64,000 nucleotides of DNA from Desulfatibacillum alkenivorans DSM 16219 (GTDB taxonomy: Bacteria; Desulfobacterota; Desulfobacteria; Desulfobacterales; Desulfatibacillaceae), in assembly GCF_900142135.1 (NCBI RefSeq), contig NZ_FQZU01000008.1, positions 55,001 to 119,000 on the forward strand, read 5' to 3'. The translations under genes were made by a program, and so were the position numbers. The notes below the pieces were generated by a model that had not been told where the DNA came from, searched no databases, and saw only the letters and a program-made list of their open reading frames with translations. Positions 18,334 to 26,744 of the stretch are shown in pieces. The stretch's first letter is position 1; every line of letters begins with the position of its first letter.

Positions 18334-18528
18334 CTAATTTAAGGAAAGCGTCACCCCAAACGCCTCCGGTGCGGGAAACATGGGTATGTGCCTTTGTTCG
18401 GCCATGGTCAGGGAGTATTGATGGGTTTCCATCCAATGCTTGAAGCAGCGTTTCAGGCTGGGATCCAATAAAACGGGGTATTCCCCAAGAATTTTCAGTT
18501 CCTCAAAGATTTTCCAATACAGATGCAT
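18334..18528 (-). CDS. Small orphan protein under a cobalamin riboswitch
   Basis: A 64-residue protein, soluble by composition, with no membrane segment, no cysteine pair and no family I recognise. It is rich in Leu, Glu, Met, His and aromatic residues (starts MHLYWKIFEELKILGEYP). Evidence that it is real: an excellent AAGGAGAG ribosome-binding site 5 bases before the ATG, and a cobalamin riboswitch with an intrinsic terminator immediately upstream on the same strand, with no other gene to control before the convergent lipase gene. It is not CbtB, which is a similar-sized membrane protein. A role in corrinoid homeostasis is inference from the riboswitch only. Confidence 0.6.
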   Translation of the reverse strand: MHLYWKIFEELKILGEYPVLLDPSLKRCFKHWMETHQYSLTMAEQRHIPMFPAPEAFGVTLSLN

Positions 18529-18577
18529 TCTTGCTCTCCTTAAATTTCACATGAAGAATGCCTCCGGGGCTTGCGTC

Positions 18578-18603
18578 AAAAAAAAATCCCGGCTATGCCG
18601 GGA
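18578..18603 (-). terminator. Terminator of the cobalamin riboswitch
   Basis: On the minus strand a perfect 7-base stem TCCCGGC/GCCGGGA with a three-base loop is followed by nine T residues. It lies between the riboswitch aptamer and the small gene, where an expression-platform terminator is expected. A second small hairpin, GCAAG-CGAA-CTTGC, lies just before it. Confidence 0.8.
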
Positions 18604-18659
18604 AAGGTGCAAGTTCGCTTGCGGCCTGTCCCTCAATCCACGGAGGCTGCCGTTATAAA

Positions 18660-18815
18660 ATCGACTCAGGTATTCTGGCTCACGGGTCTTTCTCAGCCGC
18701 GCCTTCCCGTCATCTATGACAGTGGCTCAAAGCGGCTTTGTCTCCGTTTACAGCGGCGGGACCGCTCCCGGTTCTCACGGGATTCCCTGAATTGCCTATT
18801 TAACGCACAAATTTA
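18660..18815 (-). promoter_or_regulatory. Cobalamin (AdoCbl) riboswitch
   Basis: Read on the minus strand the conserved core elements occur in order: AGGGAATCCCGTGAGAA, CGGGAGCGGTCCCGCCGCTG, GAGCCACTG, a GGGAAGGCGC segment, and the B12 box GACCCGTGAGCCAGAATACCTG-like region (given here in part as GAGCCAGAATACCTG). These are the hallmarks of the class that binds adenosylcobalamin. The aptamer faces the 64-residue gene, not the plus-strand transporter gene that begins at 18970. Confidence 0.93.
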
Positions 18816-18897
18816 CTACCCGCTCTTACTACAGGAAAAACATGCAGCTGGCAAGCCCGGCGTTGTCGGCCCTCATGTTTTAATTTATACAATTGTG

Positions 18898-18927
18898 TTG
18901 CTGAACCCGGCGGCAAAATGCTATGTT
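18898..18927 (+). promoter_or_regulatory. Possible promoter for the MFS transporter
   Basis: TTGCTG, an 18-base spacer and TATGTT lie about 45 bases before the transporter ATG. The match is modest. Confidence 0.3.
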
Positions 18928-18969
18928 TTTCTCCTTGCCTATGGGCTATTTCAATAAGGATAAATACAT

Positions 18970-20262
18970 ATGCTGATGCTGACTCCCCGTCCTGACAGTA
19001 AGATATTCTATGGGTGGTATGTTGTCGCCGTAGCCTTTGCTGCAAATTTCTTAAGTGTGGGAACCGGTTTTTACATCCTTAATGCATTCATGGATCCATT
19101 GTGCCATGCCAATGGATGGTCGCGTACGGACGTAAATTTCGCTTTGTCGACGGGTATGTTCTTCGGCTATCTGGTGCAGTTTTTATACGGAACCGTGGTG
19201 GAAAAAATCGGTCCGCGGCTCCTGATGGTCATCGGCCCGTTTTTCGCCGGAATCATGTTTATAGGCATCGGTCATGTAACGGCCCTTTGGCAGTTTTACA
19301 TCGTTTTTGTTTTGCTGTACCTGGGAAACAACGCCTATGGCGGCATCGTGGCCAATACGGCTGTCAGCAACTGGTTCATCCTCAAGCGCGGGCAGGCCAT
19401 GGGCTTTGCCGCCGCGGCCATCAGTTTTTCCGGGGCGGTGGTTCCTCTGGTCGCTATGTCCATGGTTTTTGCCATCGGCATGAAATGGACCACGCTCATC
19501 ATCGGGCTGTTCATGATGCTTTTGGGCCCCATAGCCTGGTTCATCGTCCGGGACTGGCCCGAGACCTACGGCCTGCTTCCGGACGGCTTAAGCGGCATAG
19601 GCAATGCGGAAGAAGAGAACCAAGGGGAAGAACTGGACGCTGCGGACCTGCTGCCCAATCAGTTTCCCGATTTCGAGGGCGCGGAGTGGAAATTCAAGGA
19701 CCTGGTAAGAGCTCCGGCATTTTGGAAGATGGGCTTCGCCTACGTGCTGACCCTGGCCGGCGTCATGGGAGTGATGAGCCAGTTGCAGCCCCGATTTGCG
19801 GACGAGGGCTTTTCGCCCATGAAAGCCATGGTGCTGATGGCCATAACCGCTTTTATCGGAGCCGTGGGAAAATACGTGTGGGGCTCTTTGTGCGACCGGT
19901 TTGAGCCGCGGCGGGTGATTTCCCTTTTAATGGCAGGCGCCGGGATCGGCCTTTCCCTCTCCCTGATTAAAGACTGCCTGCCGGCCATGTACGGCTTTAT
20001 GGCGCTTTTCGGCTTTTGCATGGGCGGCGTCATGTCCACGTATCCCATTTTAACGGGTTACCTGTTCGGCCGCCGGGCCTTTGCCAGCGTTTTAAAATAT
20101 CTCATGTTGTTTCTAACCCTGCCCCTCATCGGCCCCATCGCCGCCGGGGTCAGTTACGACCTCACCGGCTCATATGACTTTGCTTACGCCTTGTACGCAG
20201 TCATGGCGTTTGGGGGCTCCGCGCTGATATTGACCATCAAACGCCCAGTTCCCCAAGCATAG
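18970..20262 (+). CDS. MFS transporter, oxalate/formate antiporter (OFA) type
   Basis: A 430-residue inner-membrane transporter with about 12 hydrophobic segments. The N-terminal YGWYVVAVAFAANFLSVG, the GRAMGFAAAAIS-like segment (here GQAMGFAAAAIS) and the acidic central loop between helices 6 and 7 are typical of the OFA/monocarboxylate group. An AAGGAT site precedes the ATG. It is divergent from the cobalamin riboswitch and converges on the 1008-residue gene, whose stop codon overlaps its 3' end by about 25 bases. A carboxylate substrate is likely by family; the specific one cannot be told. Confidence 0.85.
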   Translation: MLMLTPRPDSKIFYGWYVVAVAFAANFLSVGTGFYILNAFMDPLCHANGWSRTDVNFALSTGMFFGYLVQFLYGTVVEKIGPRLLMVIGPFFAGIMFIGIGHVTALWQFYIVFVLLYLGNNAYGGIVANTAVSNWFILKRGQAMGFAAAAISFSGAVVPLVAMSMVFAIGMKWTTLIIGLFMMLLGPIAWFIVRDWPETYGLLPDGLSGIGNAEEENQGEELDAADLLPNQFPDFEGAEWKFKDLVRAPAFWKMGFAYVLTLAGVMGVMSQLQPRFADEGFSPMKAMVLMAITAFIGAVGKYVWGSLCDRFEPRRVISLLMAGAGIGLSLSLIKDCLPAMYGFMALFGFCMGGVMSTYPILTGYLFGRRAFASVLKYLMLFLTLPLIGPIAAGVSYDLTGSYDFAYALYAVMAFGGSALILTIKRPVPQA

Positions 20263-23200
20263 CAAACTCCAGCATCCGCATGGATTTCAAATAGGAGCCT
20301 GATCGATTCAGGTAAAACGCCAGGGCTTTGGCGAAGTTTTTGCCCACCAGACCGTCGATGAACAATTGGCTGACCAGCTTTTGCTGCTCCAGCACCTCCA
20401 GGGAGTGCAGCAGCATCTGGTACTCTTCTCGGGATAAGTTGGACAGCAGGGCCAACAGCGCGTCCCGGCCCCGGGGCAGATAATCCCAAAAATAGAGCAT
20501 GTCCAGGGAATGCATGATCAGCAGTTTTTGCAGGTCTTCTATCTCGGATTTCGGTTTGCGGGCGAAAAGGGCCGGAGAATTGAGTATGTCATCCGCCGGA
20601 ACCTCAGGCAGCAGAACCTGGAGTTGGGTGTAAACCCCCATAAAACTGCGCATCTTGCCAGCGTAGTCTCGCAGGCCGGTGCGCATGTTTACAAGCCGGT
20701 CCGCCGTCCCTTCAATGATGCCGGCCACCGAGTCCGAAGCTGTTTTGGAAATAATCGCCGCCCATTTTTGCAGAACCTGATCGACGCCCTGAACTCCCAA
20801 AGAGCCTAAAATCATGCCCGCGAGAAAGTTGAGAAAAAACGCCACGGGAATGGAAAGGATGCTCCTGAAAAAATTCCCCGTGGCTGCAGCCCGCGGCAGG
20901 CCTCTCAATATATTATGACCCGAAATATAAATTCCGTTGACCAGCCCCATTACCGCATACAAGGCCAAAGGGTTGGTCGTGGTGTTCAGGCCGAGGGTTC
21001 TGTCCATGAGCAGGGTTTTGACCAGGTAGTCCAGCAAAGGCACGGAAAATCCGGTAAACAGCAGGGAGTCGGTTATGCGATCCCAACTGACAAAGTCGTT
21101 CCATTTTAAAAAGGGCGACCGCTTAAGCCCCCCGCCTCCAAGCACGGATTGAACGATATTGCGAAACCCGGTTATGCTGAACCAAATCAGGGCGCCAAAA
21201 TAGGCGAGCAGCCACCAGTCCTTGGTTAGAAAAAAGGTCAGAAACGCCGGAATGAAACCTATAAACACCTTCAGGAAGTTCAATAGCGGCGTGCTCAAAT
21301 ACCTTAAGGACGGCATCTTCGGCGGCTTTTTTTCCGGAGGATTGAGGCTCAGCCCGTTTTTTCTCGTCTTGGGAAGGCCGCCAAGTGTGACGATATTGCC
21401 GGGCTCCACGGTTCGCACCGTATTTTGCTGAACAACCCAGTCGTTGACTTTCAAACACCCGATGCTGCGCAAGCCGGGAATTTTTCTGATAAGCCTTAAA
21501 GGAAGATTGGCCCCGTGGGGCGGTACAAAAGTCGTCCTCTTCCACACTTCCATGCGCAGCGGGATAGTTACGCGGATGGGATCGCGATCGTGCTTCAAGT
21601 GTTTTTGCATCCTGTCCGGCAGGGTTTCCCGGATTACAAGCCCCATTCCATGGACATGGGGCGACAAGCCGGTTGAGTCGCTCCCGATGCGAGGCTTTAA
21701 AGGACGGCCGGAGTACAGGGCGTTGTAGCTTTCCAGGTCGTGAAGAATGGCGTCCAGCTTGGTGAGGAGATCTTCCTTGTCAGGCTTGTCCGAAGCCCGC
21801 ACCGAATTGCTGATTTTGTTGATGACCTTTTTCAGCTTGATGGGATTGTCCGTATTCAAGGCGCGTTGAAGCTCGTTGATGCCGGCTGTGTGGTGGGTTT
21901 GCCCCTTATCAAAATCCTTGAGATTGAATATTTCCAGACGGGTGATCAGCCCTTCGCAGTCGTACAGCAGCTCCAGGACATCAACCGCCTCCAGGTTGCT
22001 AAGGTTCAGGGTAAGGCGGTAATCGCGGTGAAGCCTGTCCAGGCGATGCACCAGTTCGGATGGAGTCAGGGTCAACAGCTCCGGCACATTTCCTATCCTG
22101 CAAACCTGCTGGGAGTCCGCAAGGCAGGGATTGGCCATGGGCTCCAAATGCTGTTGATAAATGGCTTCCATGTCCAGGCGATCCATTTCCTCCACAAGAG
22201 CTTCTATCACCTGTTTTCTGGAATCGCTGGCCTCTGCGTATTCCCGGCGCAACGCCTCCGTGCGTTTTTGCATCAATGGCAAAAGGTTCATATGGACGAA
22301 TCTGGCAAGATGCAGCAATGAAACTTGGGCGGAGCCCACAAATTCCAGAAAATCCCGATGCCCTAACGCCGTCATCCTGACGCCCAGGGTTTTTTCCAAA
22401 GCGGGTATATGCTTTGAATTAAAGTTGTCCAAAACCTCCAGGACATGCTCCTTTTGATATTGGGCCACTTTTTTCCCCTGGGCCAGAAAATCTGCAATTT
22501 CGGGCTCTGCCAGGAAGCATAAAAAAGACTGGACGTCAGCAAACCCCCGGGGGCGCCAGATCAGATAAATGTATTTATCCCGGAATTTGGCGGCGTATTC
22601 GATGCCGATGCGAACGTCCATGCCCATGATTTTACCTGCTTCCATGAGCTCGGCGGCCGCTCTGGGCTCCACGTAATTATACTGGATGATTCTCAAACGC
22701 CGGATCCCTTTGATCCAGGCGTCCATAATCAGATGGGTGGGGCTTTTGCGGCCCTTGGTGCTGGAGTCGTGCACGTGGTCGTCAAAGGCGATTTGGTTCC
22801 ATTCCTCCGGCATTTCCAATAAATGATACTTTCTTAGCTGTTGCCGGACTTTCCGCGGCTTGCCCGTGGCGGTCATGCGAAAGTCGCGGGCAAGCTCCAA
22901 TTGGCGCTGGTAGTCGCCCTGGGCGCGAACCAGCTCCTTGGTGATCTGCAAAAGCACCCTGGCCGTATTCTGGGGCATGGGGCCGACCGACATGCTGTAC
23001 ACCGCCACGCGAAGATAACGAAGAGCCCGGAGACGATCCTCCAATCCGCCCACTTCCAGGGACTGGAGCAAGATGACCACGGCGTGCGCAAGCCTTAACC
23101 CGCGGGACTCGGCCATCTCCATGATTCCATTGGGATGAAAATGGTCGTAAAAGGCGCCCCCGGGGACGCTGACGGTTTCGCCCCGGGCGATTACGCCGTT

Positions 23201-23263
23201 TACGATTTCAAGGAGTTCGTGGTCTTTATCATCAAAAAAGATGCTCTTCGAACGCTCTGCCAT
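20237..23263 (-). CDS. Large membrane protein with PHP-like N-terminal region
   Basis: A 1008-residue protein that I do not recognise as a named family. Around residues 185-245 the order HVHDSSTKG, DAWIKGIRRLRIIQYN and GMDVRIGIEYA follows the layout of PHP metallophosphoesterase domains (HxH, then a strand that normally ends in TDH, then the GIE motif), but the TDH is replaced by QYN. Residues of the second half contain several hydrophobic segments (LNFLKVFIGFIPAFLTFFLT, WLLAYFGALIWFSITGF, SIPVAFFLNFLAGMILG). It has an AAGGG ribosome-binding site and follows the CooC-like ATPase gene by 20 bases as the last gene of the ExbD-TonB-TPR operon. Function unknown; a degenerate or altered metal-dependent phosphoesterase anchored in the membrane is one possibility. 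Confidence 0.7.
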   Translation of the reverse strand: MAERSKSIFFDDKDHELLEIVNGVIARGETVSVPGGAFYDHFHPNGIMEMAESRGLRLAHAVVILLQSLEVGGLEDRLRALRYLRVAVYSMSVGPMPQNTARVLLQITKELVRAQGDYQRQLELARDFRMTATGKPRKVRQQLRKYHLLEMPEEWNQIAFDDHVHDSSTKGRKSPTHLIMDAWIKGIRRLRIIQYNYVEPRAAAELMEAGKIMGMDVRIGIEYAAKFRDKYIYLIWRPRGFADVQSFLCFLAEPEIADFLAQGKKVAQYQKEHVLEVLDNFNSKHIPALEKTLGVRMTALGHRDFLEFVGSAQVSLLHLARFVHMNLLPLMQKRTEALRREYAEASDSRKQVIEALVEEMDRLDMEAIYQQHLEPMANPCLADSQQVCRIGNVPELLTLTPSELVHRLDRLHRDYRLTLNLSNLEAVDVLELLYDCEGLITRLEIFNLKDFDKGQTHHTAGINELQRALNTDNPIKLKKVINKISNSVRASDKPDKEDLLTKLDAILHDLESYNALYSGRPLKPRIGSDSTGLSPHVHGMGLVIRETLPDRMQKHLKHDRDPIRVTIPLRMEVWKRTTFVPPHGANLPLRLIRKIPGLRSIGCLKVNDWVVQQNTVRTVEPGNIVTLGGLPKTRKNGLSLNPPEKKPPKMPSLRYLSTPLLNFLKVFIGFIPAFLTFFLTKDWWLLAYFGALIWFSITGFRNIVQSVLGGGGLKRSPFLKWNDFVSWDRITDSLLFTGFSVPLLDYLVKTLLMDRTLGLNTTTNPLALYAVMGLVNGIYISGHNILRGLPRAAATGNFFRSILSIPVAFFLNFLAGMILGSLGVQGVDQVLQKWAAIISKTASDSVAGIIEGTADRLVNMRTGLRDYAGKMRSFMGVYTQLQVLLPEVPADDILNSPALFARKPKSEIEDLQKLLIMHSLDMLYFWDYLPRGRDALLALLSNLSREEYQMLLHSLEVLEQQKLVSQLFIDGLVGKNFAKALAFYLNRSGSYLKSMRMLEFAMLGELGV

Positions 23264-23283
23264 AAAGCCCTTTCTAAAGCCGA

Positions 23284-24084
23284 TTATAACTTAAGGGGCG
23301 AAACAGCGCTTTTGGGCGCCGGCTTAACCCAGTGCTCTTTGATGAATGCGCATATATCCTGGACTTGCGGAGGCGCAGACGACATTTTCGTCCCGTTGAG
23401 GCTATTCAGAAACAGGTCTTCGTCCTGGGGAATCTCTCCGGCGATTTTATCCCCAGGCAGGGCCGCGGAAAAAGCCTCCCGCACCTTGTCGTTTACTTTG
23501 TTTTGGATGAAAAAGATCTTTTTGAAAGCCTTGTCAGCCATTTCAAGCATTTTTCCCGCCAGCTTAAAGGACTCAAAAGTGGGATCCACCACCCCGATAA
23601 TCAGGTCGCAGTTGGCGTCCAAACCCCGGCCGAAATGCTCCACCCCGGCTTCCGTATCTATCACCACAACCTCGTCGTCCGAAAGAACCAGGTTGTTCAA
23701 GAAGTTCCGGGACAGAACGCCGATGGGGCAGGCGCAGCCTTCGCCAAAATCGTGAATCTTGCCCATGGAAACCAGTTTGACCCCGTCCGACTCGGCAAAG
23801 CACTCCTCCGGGATGTCCGAAGTGGTCAGCGCCTGGCTGAGATATTGAACCGGCTGGTTCTCCCGAAAAGCCTGGTTCATCTTTTTTTTCAGTTCGGGCT
23901 TGCCGCCCATGCTTTCCATCAAATTGACGGGCTGCTCCACGCCAAGCAGACGATGGAGCCCAAAGTTGGACTCATCCGCGTCCATGAGCAAAACCCGAAA
24001 TCCCGCTTCCGTAAGACCCCGGGAAATGAGAGCCGAAATGGTGCTTTTGCCGGCCCCGCCTTTTCCGCATATCGCAATCTTCAT
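23284..24084 (-). CDS. CooC-like P-loop ATPase (MinD/ParA superfamily)
   Basis: A 266-residue ATPase with the deviant Walker A GKGGAGKST at the N-terminus, Walker A' LLMDADESNFGLHRLLG, the CxC pair in FGEGCACPIG, and VVIDTEAGVEHFGRGLD. CooC proteins use a dimer-bridging CxC site in the maturation of nickel carbon monoxide dehydrogenase. No CODH gene is in the window, so a related metal-insertion or sorting role is equally possible. Its ATG overlaps the stop codon of the TPR gene by four bases, so the two are translationally coupled. Confidence 0.88.
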   Translation of the reverse strand: MKIAICGKGGAGKSTISALISRGLTEAGFRVLLMDADESNFGLHRLLGVEQPVNLMESMGGKPELKKKMNQAFRENQPVQYLSQALTTSDIPEECFAESDGVKLVSMGKIHDFGEGCACPIGVLSRNFLNNLVLSDDEVVVIDTEAGVEHFGRGLDANCDLIIGVVDPTFESFKLAGKMLEMADKAFKKIFFIQNKVNDKVREAFSAALPGDKIAGEIPQDEDLFLNSLNGTKMSSAPPQVQDICAFIKEHWVKPAPKSAVSPLKL

Positions 24085-25358
24085 GAATCCTCCTGTTGCA
24101 TTATGTGAGACAACAGCGTCGACGCCGTCTTTTTAGAATATTGGTACTTTTCGGCGTTTTTCAAGAAATCCTTGGCATTACCCAGGTTGTTCGCATTATA
24201 CGCTGCAAATCCTGCCATGAGCCAGGCTTGCCCCGGCTTCTTCGCCTGGGGCGCCGCCGTTTTAAACGCCGTTGCAGCCTTTGAATAATTCTTCATATCA
24301 TATAAGATATAGGCCCGGGATAACAAAATCGTACTTTTCTGATCCTGCTCCAAGGCTTTATCCAGCCAATCCAGAGCCTCCTGCAACTTCCCTATTCGAT
24401 GGAAAGCGCCGGCAATCTTAAGGATTACGTCCGGGTCCTGTTTGTTTTTCAATGCTTGTCCATAAAAACCAGCGGCTTTTCCTGGAACCCCGGAGGCCGA
24501 ATACAAATCTCCGGCCAACTCGATTTCCTTGGGCGTGAGCGGCTGGAAAAAGCTGTATACAACCAGGCCGGCCAGCGCCTCTTTATATCTTCCCTGGTTC
24601 AGGTGAAGGCGCCACAGGGTTTTCCACCATAATGGCTCCTCCGGATACTCGTCCAACAAGGCGTGCACATAGGCCACGGCCTTTTTATCCATGCCCAGTT
24701 CCGCGTACTGATATAAAAGGACCTCCTGCCAGCGGCGCTTTCTATCGCCAGTCGCTTCCCGGATGATTTCCTCCAGAACGGGCAGGGATTCGCCCTGTTT
24801 ATCGGCCTGGATCAGGGTTTGAACCAAGGCCTCTTTCCATTCCAGCCGGGCCTGGCTTTTGTGTTCGGCCATGAGCCGGCGGAATGCTTCCAGAGCTGCG
24901 GGATAGTCCCCGCCCGAAGCCAGGCATGCGGCGGCGTAATACAACAGGTCCGGCTCCTTGGGGTTGGAAAGGGCGTAGGCCTTCATATAATTATCGGCCG
25001 CCTGGGGCATGTCGCCCAGGTCAAACCAGCAACGCGCCAGATTTTGCCAGGCAGGCAGGTAGTCGGGCTTTTGCCGGATGCAGGCGGCAAATCGCGCCTT
25101 GGCAAGGGAAGGCTTGGCTTGCTCCAGATAGGCGGCGCCCTGGATGAAATCCAGCAGATAATGCTGGTCGTCATTTTTCTTGCGGAACTCTTCCAGCAGA
25201 TTGGAGGCCTTTCCATACTCCCCCATGGCCATCAGGGACTGGGCTTTTTCCAAGGCGTTGTGCAAGGGCCTGGAAATCGGTTCATCCGCTAATGAATAGG
25301 TCGGACAGGCAAATAATATCAACAGTGCTATAAAAATAACGAGGCGGATCTTGATCAT
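24081..25358 (-). CDS. Periplasmic TPR-repeat protein
   Basis: A 425-residue protein with a signal peptide (IRLVIFIALLILFACPTYSLA) and about ten TPR-like helical repeats across the rest, for example PDYLPAWQNLARCWFDLGD and YKEALAGLVVY. It is clearly paralogous to the TPR protein at 62621-63919: shared landmarks include RRW-x-E/N-xLL-xQY, WWK-xL-x2-LHL and PG-x-AWLMAG in the same order. It overlaps tonB and the CooC-like gene by four bases each. TPR proteins of this kind occur with TonB systems (TtpC of Vibrio is a known example of a TonB-associated TPR-containing protein), so a scaffold role in TonB energy transfer or substrate hand-off is inferred. Confidence 0.85.
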   Translation of the reverse strand: MIKIRLVIFIALLILFACPTYSLADEPISRPLHNALEKAQSLMAMGEYGKASNLLEEFRKKNDDQHYLLDFIQGAAYLEQAKPSLAKARFAACIRQKPDYLPAWQNLARCWFDLGDMPQAADNYMKAYALSNPKEPDLLYYAAACLASGGDYPAALEAFRRLMAEHKSQARLEWKEALVQTLIQADKQGESLPVLEEIIREATGDRKRRWQEVLLYQYAELGMDKKAVAYVHALLDEYPEEPLWWKTLWRLHLNQGRYKEALAGLVVYSFFQPLTPKEIELAGDLYSASGVPGKAAGFYGQALKNKQDPDVILKIAGAFHRIGKLQEALDWLDKALEQDQKSTILLSRAYILYDMKNYSKAATAFKTAAPQAKKPGQAWLMAGFAAYNANNLGNAKDFLKNAEKYQYSKKTASTLLSHIMQQEDS

Positions 25359-26092
25359 TCTTCGCCTCCCAGTCGGAAATGCAGGGTCTGAGTCATGGGA
25401 TAATCCACCGGGACTCCATCCTTCGTCCCTATGCTCAGGCGCAAAATTTTGTCCAAATACTCCTTGGCTGATTTTTCAAAAAAGCCGGGAGGATCGGCCT
25501 CCAAAATTTGAATGTCCCGGATTTTCCCCTCTTTGGTCCATATAAAGCGGACCTTGACCGACCCTTCCACGCCCATGCGCTTCGCCCGTAAGGGATAGAC
25601 TGGCCTCCCTCCTGACAACCGCCTGGGGGGTGCGTCCAGTTCCGAGATTTCATATAATCCCTGATGCGCGACCGCTGGGACCGGCGCGGGCCTGGCGTCA
25701 GGCAACGGGACCGTTTTATATTCAGGCGCGGGAAATGACACCGAGGAAGGCGGCAGGGCCGGGTTCAACTCCAAGGGGACCGGCGCGATGTCAGGCCGGG
25801 ACGCGTCCGGCGCGTTGGCCTGGGGCATGGGCGAAACCGGCTGGGAAGCGGCTTGCTGCGTCTCTTGAGGGACCGGCGGACGCGGTTTTTCCGGCTCGGG
25901 CGGCCTGAGCCTTTCAATGCGTACAGGATCTCCCGTCGCCATGCGAGGCTGCTCCCGGGGCGCCCGGGTCATCAGGCCCGGCATGAGGCCGAAAAAAATC
26001 AGGTTCAGAACCAGGGCGATAACAATCGCCAAGGCCCAGGCTTTACCCTCTCCCAACCCGAACTGCTTTTGGCTGCCGACGGCCTCGCCCAC
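25355..26092 (-). CDS. tonB: TonB-family energy transducer
   Basis: Couples proton motive force to outer-membrane receptors. From a GTG start at 26092 the protein has 245 residues: one membrane anchor (AWALAIVIALVLNLIFFGLM), a long Pro-rich periplasmic spacer, and the C-terminal TonB domain (RPVYPLRAKRMGVEGSVKV, then IRDIQILEADPPGFFEKSA). The GTG is chosen because GGGAGGG lies 5 bases upstream and it begins one base after the exbD stop codon; an in-frame ATG at 26170 would overlap exbD by 77 bases. It is in an operon with exbD, the TPR gene, the CooC-like gene and the PHP-like gene. No exbB is adjacent. Confidence 0.88.
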   Translation of the reverse strand: MGEAVGSQKQFGLGEGKAWALAIVIALVLNLIFFGLMPGLMTRAPREQPRMATGDPVRIERLRPPEPEKPRPPVPQETQQAASQPVSPMPQANAPDASRPDIAPVPLELNPALPPSSVSFPAPEYKTVPLPDARPAPVPAVAHQGLYEISELDAPPRRLSGGRPVYPLRAKRMGVEGSVKVRFIWTKEGKIRDIQILEADPPGFFEKSAKEYLDKILRLSIGTKDGVPVDYPMTQTLHFRLGGEE

Positions 26093-26093
26093 A

Positions 26094-26513
26094 TTACCCT
26101 CCCGAATCCAGGCTCGCCGCAATGGACACGTTTTTGGCTCCCGCCAGCCTGCATTCGTCCATAACTTCAATGACCATGCCGGTCATGCTTTCTTTGTCTG
26201 CAACCACCACGACCCCGGCTTCGGGATTTTCCGCCAGGGCCCTTTCCACATTGGCGCGCACTGTGCGCGGGTCCAGCTCCCTTTTTTCCATAAACACCCG
26301 GTTATCCCGGGTGACGGCTATCAGGATGCTGGATTGATTTTTGGTCACAGCCGTGGCCGCGGAGGGGCGCTCCACGTCCACGCCGGTTTCCCGCACAAAG
26401 CTGGTGGTGACCAGGAAGAATATCAGCAAAATAAAGACCATATCAATGAGAGGGGCGATGTTCAGCTCCACTCCCTGGCCTTTGTTTCGTCTGGATGCAG
26501 TGATGTTAAGCAT
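26094..26513 (-). CDS. exbD: ExbD/TolR-type biopolymer transport protein
   Basis: A 139-residue inner-membrane stator subunit. The single membrane segment contains the proton-carrying aspartate in LNIAPLIDMVFILLIFFLV, followed by a periplasmic domain (DPRTVRANVERALAENPEAGVVV). First gene of the five-gene operon. An ExbB partner would normally precede it, but the upstream gene is a divergent radical SAM gene, so ExbB must come from elsewhere. Confidence 0.92.
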   Translation of the reverse strand: MLNITASRRNKGQGVELNIAPLIDMVFILLIFFLVTTSFVRETGVDVERPSAATAVTKNQSSILIAVTRDNRVFMEKRELDPRTVRANVERALAENPEAGVVVVADKESMTGMVIEVMDECRLAGAKNVSIAASLDSGG

Positions 26514-26744
26514 TGGCCTTTACGCTCCACGCAACAGGGCTTTTACCATGCTAAAATAACGGAGGTTTTCGCGTCAAGGCGCCCCGCAATTCTGCATAGC
26601 GCCGTTAGCCGCCTCCATTGTACATGAAAACCGGATGTTAGCAAGACTACATCTTTAAAATTTCAGCGTTTGAGTCCCCTTGACTTGGCGAACGTAAAGA
26701 AATATCCTGCCCCAATCAATAAACTGCAAGAAGGGATGAAAAAA

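Noticed and set aside
18660-18815. Riboswitch acting on the MFS transporter
   Set aside because: The aptamer is on the minus strand and the transporter is on the plus strand, so it cannot control it in cis.
26093-26170. ATG start for tonB overlapping exbD
   Set aside because: A GTG at 26092 with a good ribosome-binding site just after the exbD stop codon fits better; the extension is polar and not TonB-like.
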